Of a stretch of DNA of 5,575 nucleotides, positions 4,784 through 5,575 are shown in pieces (position 1 is the stretch's first letter; every line of letters starts with the position of its first letter). The notes beneath the pieces are model-generated. The model saw nothing but the letters and a program-made list of their open reading frames with translations. It did not search any database and had not been told where the DNA came from. Origin of the DNA: Actinomycetes bacterium (GTDB lineage Bacteria; Actinomycetota; Actinomycetes; Actinomycetales; Cellulomonadaceae); assembly GCA_023388235.1 (NCBI GenBank), contig JAEWGQ010000339.1, forward strand, positions 1 to 5,575, read 5' to 3'. The translations under genes were made by a program, and so were the position numbers.

Positions 4784-5575
4784 CTACTTCGGGTTGCAGA
4801 GCGCCCCGATGGTCGCGAGCAGCCCCACCTCGGGCCGCCAGGGCTCGAGGTTCCAGGACGCCTTGTCGGGCGCGCCGATCATGTGGCAGGCGAGCTGGTC
4901 GCGCACGCCCGGGGTCCCGGCGTCCGGCGCGAGGGCCACGACCTGCGCCCACACCGCCTCCTCCGCCGCCAGCCCGCCGTGACGGGCCCACGCCGCCGGC
5001 ACGACGGCCAGGCTCCGGCCGCCCTCGTCGTCCCGCACGCTCCACGTGGCGCTGCGGACGGCGACCGGCGCGAGCGTCGCGGTCAGCGTCCCGGCCCCGG
5101 GCGGCTCGACCGTGCCGTCGGTCCGGACCGGGCGGGTGACGGACCAGGTGGCGGTCCCGTCGTCGCCGGCGCGCACCGCCACCGCGGCACCGCTGCGCGC
5201 CGCGGGCCCGGTCAGCACCGGGGCGGTGACCGCGGCGACCACCGAGCCGCCGCCGTCGCGGAGCACCGCTGAGTCGTCGTCCAGCACCGCGAGCGTCGTG
5301 CCCTCGGGCCCGGCGAGCGTGGCGGCCGTGACGGTCGCGGTGCTGCCGCCGGCCGCCGGCACCGGGAGCTCGAGCACGACCGCCCCGTCCTCGTCGGCCT
5401 CGCCGACCGCCAGCCCGACCCCGGGGGCGACCGCCAGCGTGACGTCGCCCGCGACGACGGCCTGCCCGGTCGCCCGCAGGCCCGCGGGGTCGTCGCCGGT
5501 GACCGCGGCGCTCGCGGTGGACGTCGGCACCGCGGTCGGGCCGGGGCCGGCCGGGCCGGTGCACCCCGCGAGGAC
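4784..5575 (-). CDS. DUF2599-type lipoprotein, N-terminal start beyond window
   Basis: Partial gene, 263 codons plus stop TAG at 4784-4786. The frame is open to the right edge and there begins VLAGC: lipobox LAGC (5561-5572) with the lipidated Cys at 5561-5563. The start codon and most of the signal peptide are therefore outside the window, and the in-frame GTG at 5530 is internal to the mature protein. After a Gly/Pro/Thr/Ser linker comes a long stretch rich in Val, Ala, Thr, Gly and Asp, with beta-strand-like alternation and two ATWSV motifs. The last 85 residues or so (4784-5040) look like the DUF2599 module: a Trp-rich start, DQLACHMIGAPDKASWNLEPWRP, with WNLEPWRP at 4832-4855, and a final CNPK. 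The two cysteines of this module (in LACHM and LCNPK) could form a disulfide. No function is established for the family. The protein is likely anchored on the outer face of the membrane. The domain name is from memory of the motif and should be confirmed by profile search. Confidence 0.8.
   Translation of the reverse strand, partial: VLAGCTGPAGPGPTAVPTSTASAAVTGDDPAGLRATGQAVVAGDVTLAVAPGVGLAVGEADEDGAVVLELPVPAAGGSTATVTAATLAGPEGTTLAVLDDDSAVLRDGGGSVVAAVTAPVLTGPAARSGAAVAVRAGDDGTATWSVTRPVRTDGTVEPPGAGTLTATLAPVAVRSATWSVRDDEGGRSLAVVPAAWARHGGLAAEEAVWAQVVALAPDAGTPGVRDQLACHMIGAPDKASWNLEPWRPEVGLLATIGALCNPK

Noticed and set aside
4182..4982. Plus-strand open frames across the intergenic region
   Set aside because: Gly/Arg-rich translations with no ribosome binding site or domain. 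They overlap the promoter, leader ORF and hairpins on the other strand.
4784..5530. Start of the lipoprotein at the internal GTG (5530)
   Set aside because: A lipobox LAGC lies in frame upstream at 5561-5572, so the real start must be further right, outside the window.
4605..5564. Long minus-strand frame ending at the same stop as the leader peptide
   Set aside because: Most of it is an out-of-frame image of the DUF2599 lipoprotein gene. Only the final 25 codons, after the promoter, behave as a gene.
1..5575. tRNA, rRNA, insertion sequence or attachment site
   Set aside because: No cloverleaf-like segment, rRNA-like stretch, transposase motif or flanking duplicated ends were recognised on either strand.

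Overview
The window is about 75% G+C. Start codons are GTG where they can be seen, the reading frames have strongly GC-biased third positions, and the lipoprotein signals are of actinobacterial type. This points to a high-GC Actinomycetota genome, possibly a Cellulomonas-like member of Micrococcales. The genus is a guess from style, not from a marker gene. All recognisable genes lie on the minus strand and so read right to left.

Right end (4784-5575): the C-terminal 263 codons of a lipoprotein with a DUF2599-type C-terminal module. Its lipobox (LAGC) lies just inside the window, and its start codon lies beyond it. A GC-rich stem-loop follows its stop.

Middle (about 4180-4783): this 600-base stretch has no ordinary gene but is the most interesting part. 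A small AT-richer island holds an extended -10 promoter (4693-4702). Ten bases after it is an ATG with no Shine-Dalgarno, opening a 25-codon ORF (4605-4682) that ends in three consecutive cysteine codons, two arginines and a stop. This matches the polycysteine leader peptides that act as cysteine-responsive attenuators in actinobacteria. The roughly 425 bases after it form a long structured leader. It contains overlapping hairpins that exclude one another next to the leader stop, a 14-base direct repeat, a strong 39-base hairpin, and a C-rich run of CCGCAC repeats before the next gene.

Left part (1-4179): a four-gene ABC importer operon of the peptide/nickel (Dpp/Opp) type. In order of transcription it has a family 5 substrate-binding lipoprotein, a DppB-like permease, a DppC-like permease and an ATPase cut by the window edge. 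The genes are separated by 4 bases or overlap by GTGA, so they are very likely cotranscribed and translationally coupled.

Taken together, the sequence suggests an uptake system for a sulfur-containing compound (for example a thiol peptide such as glutathione, or another organosulfur solute) switched on when cysteine is scarce. The near absence of cysteine in the transporter proteins fits this idea. The substrate remains an inference.
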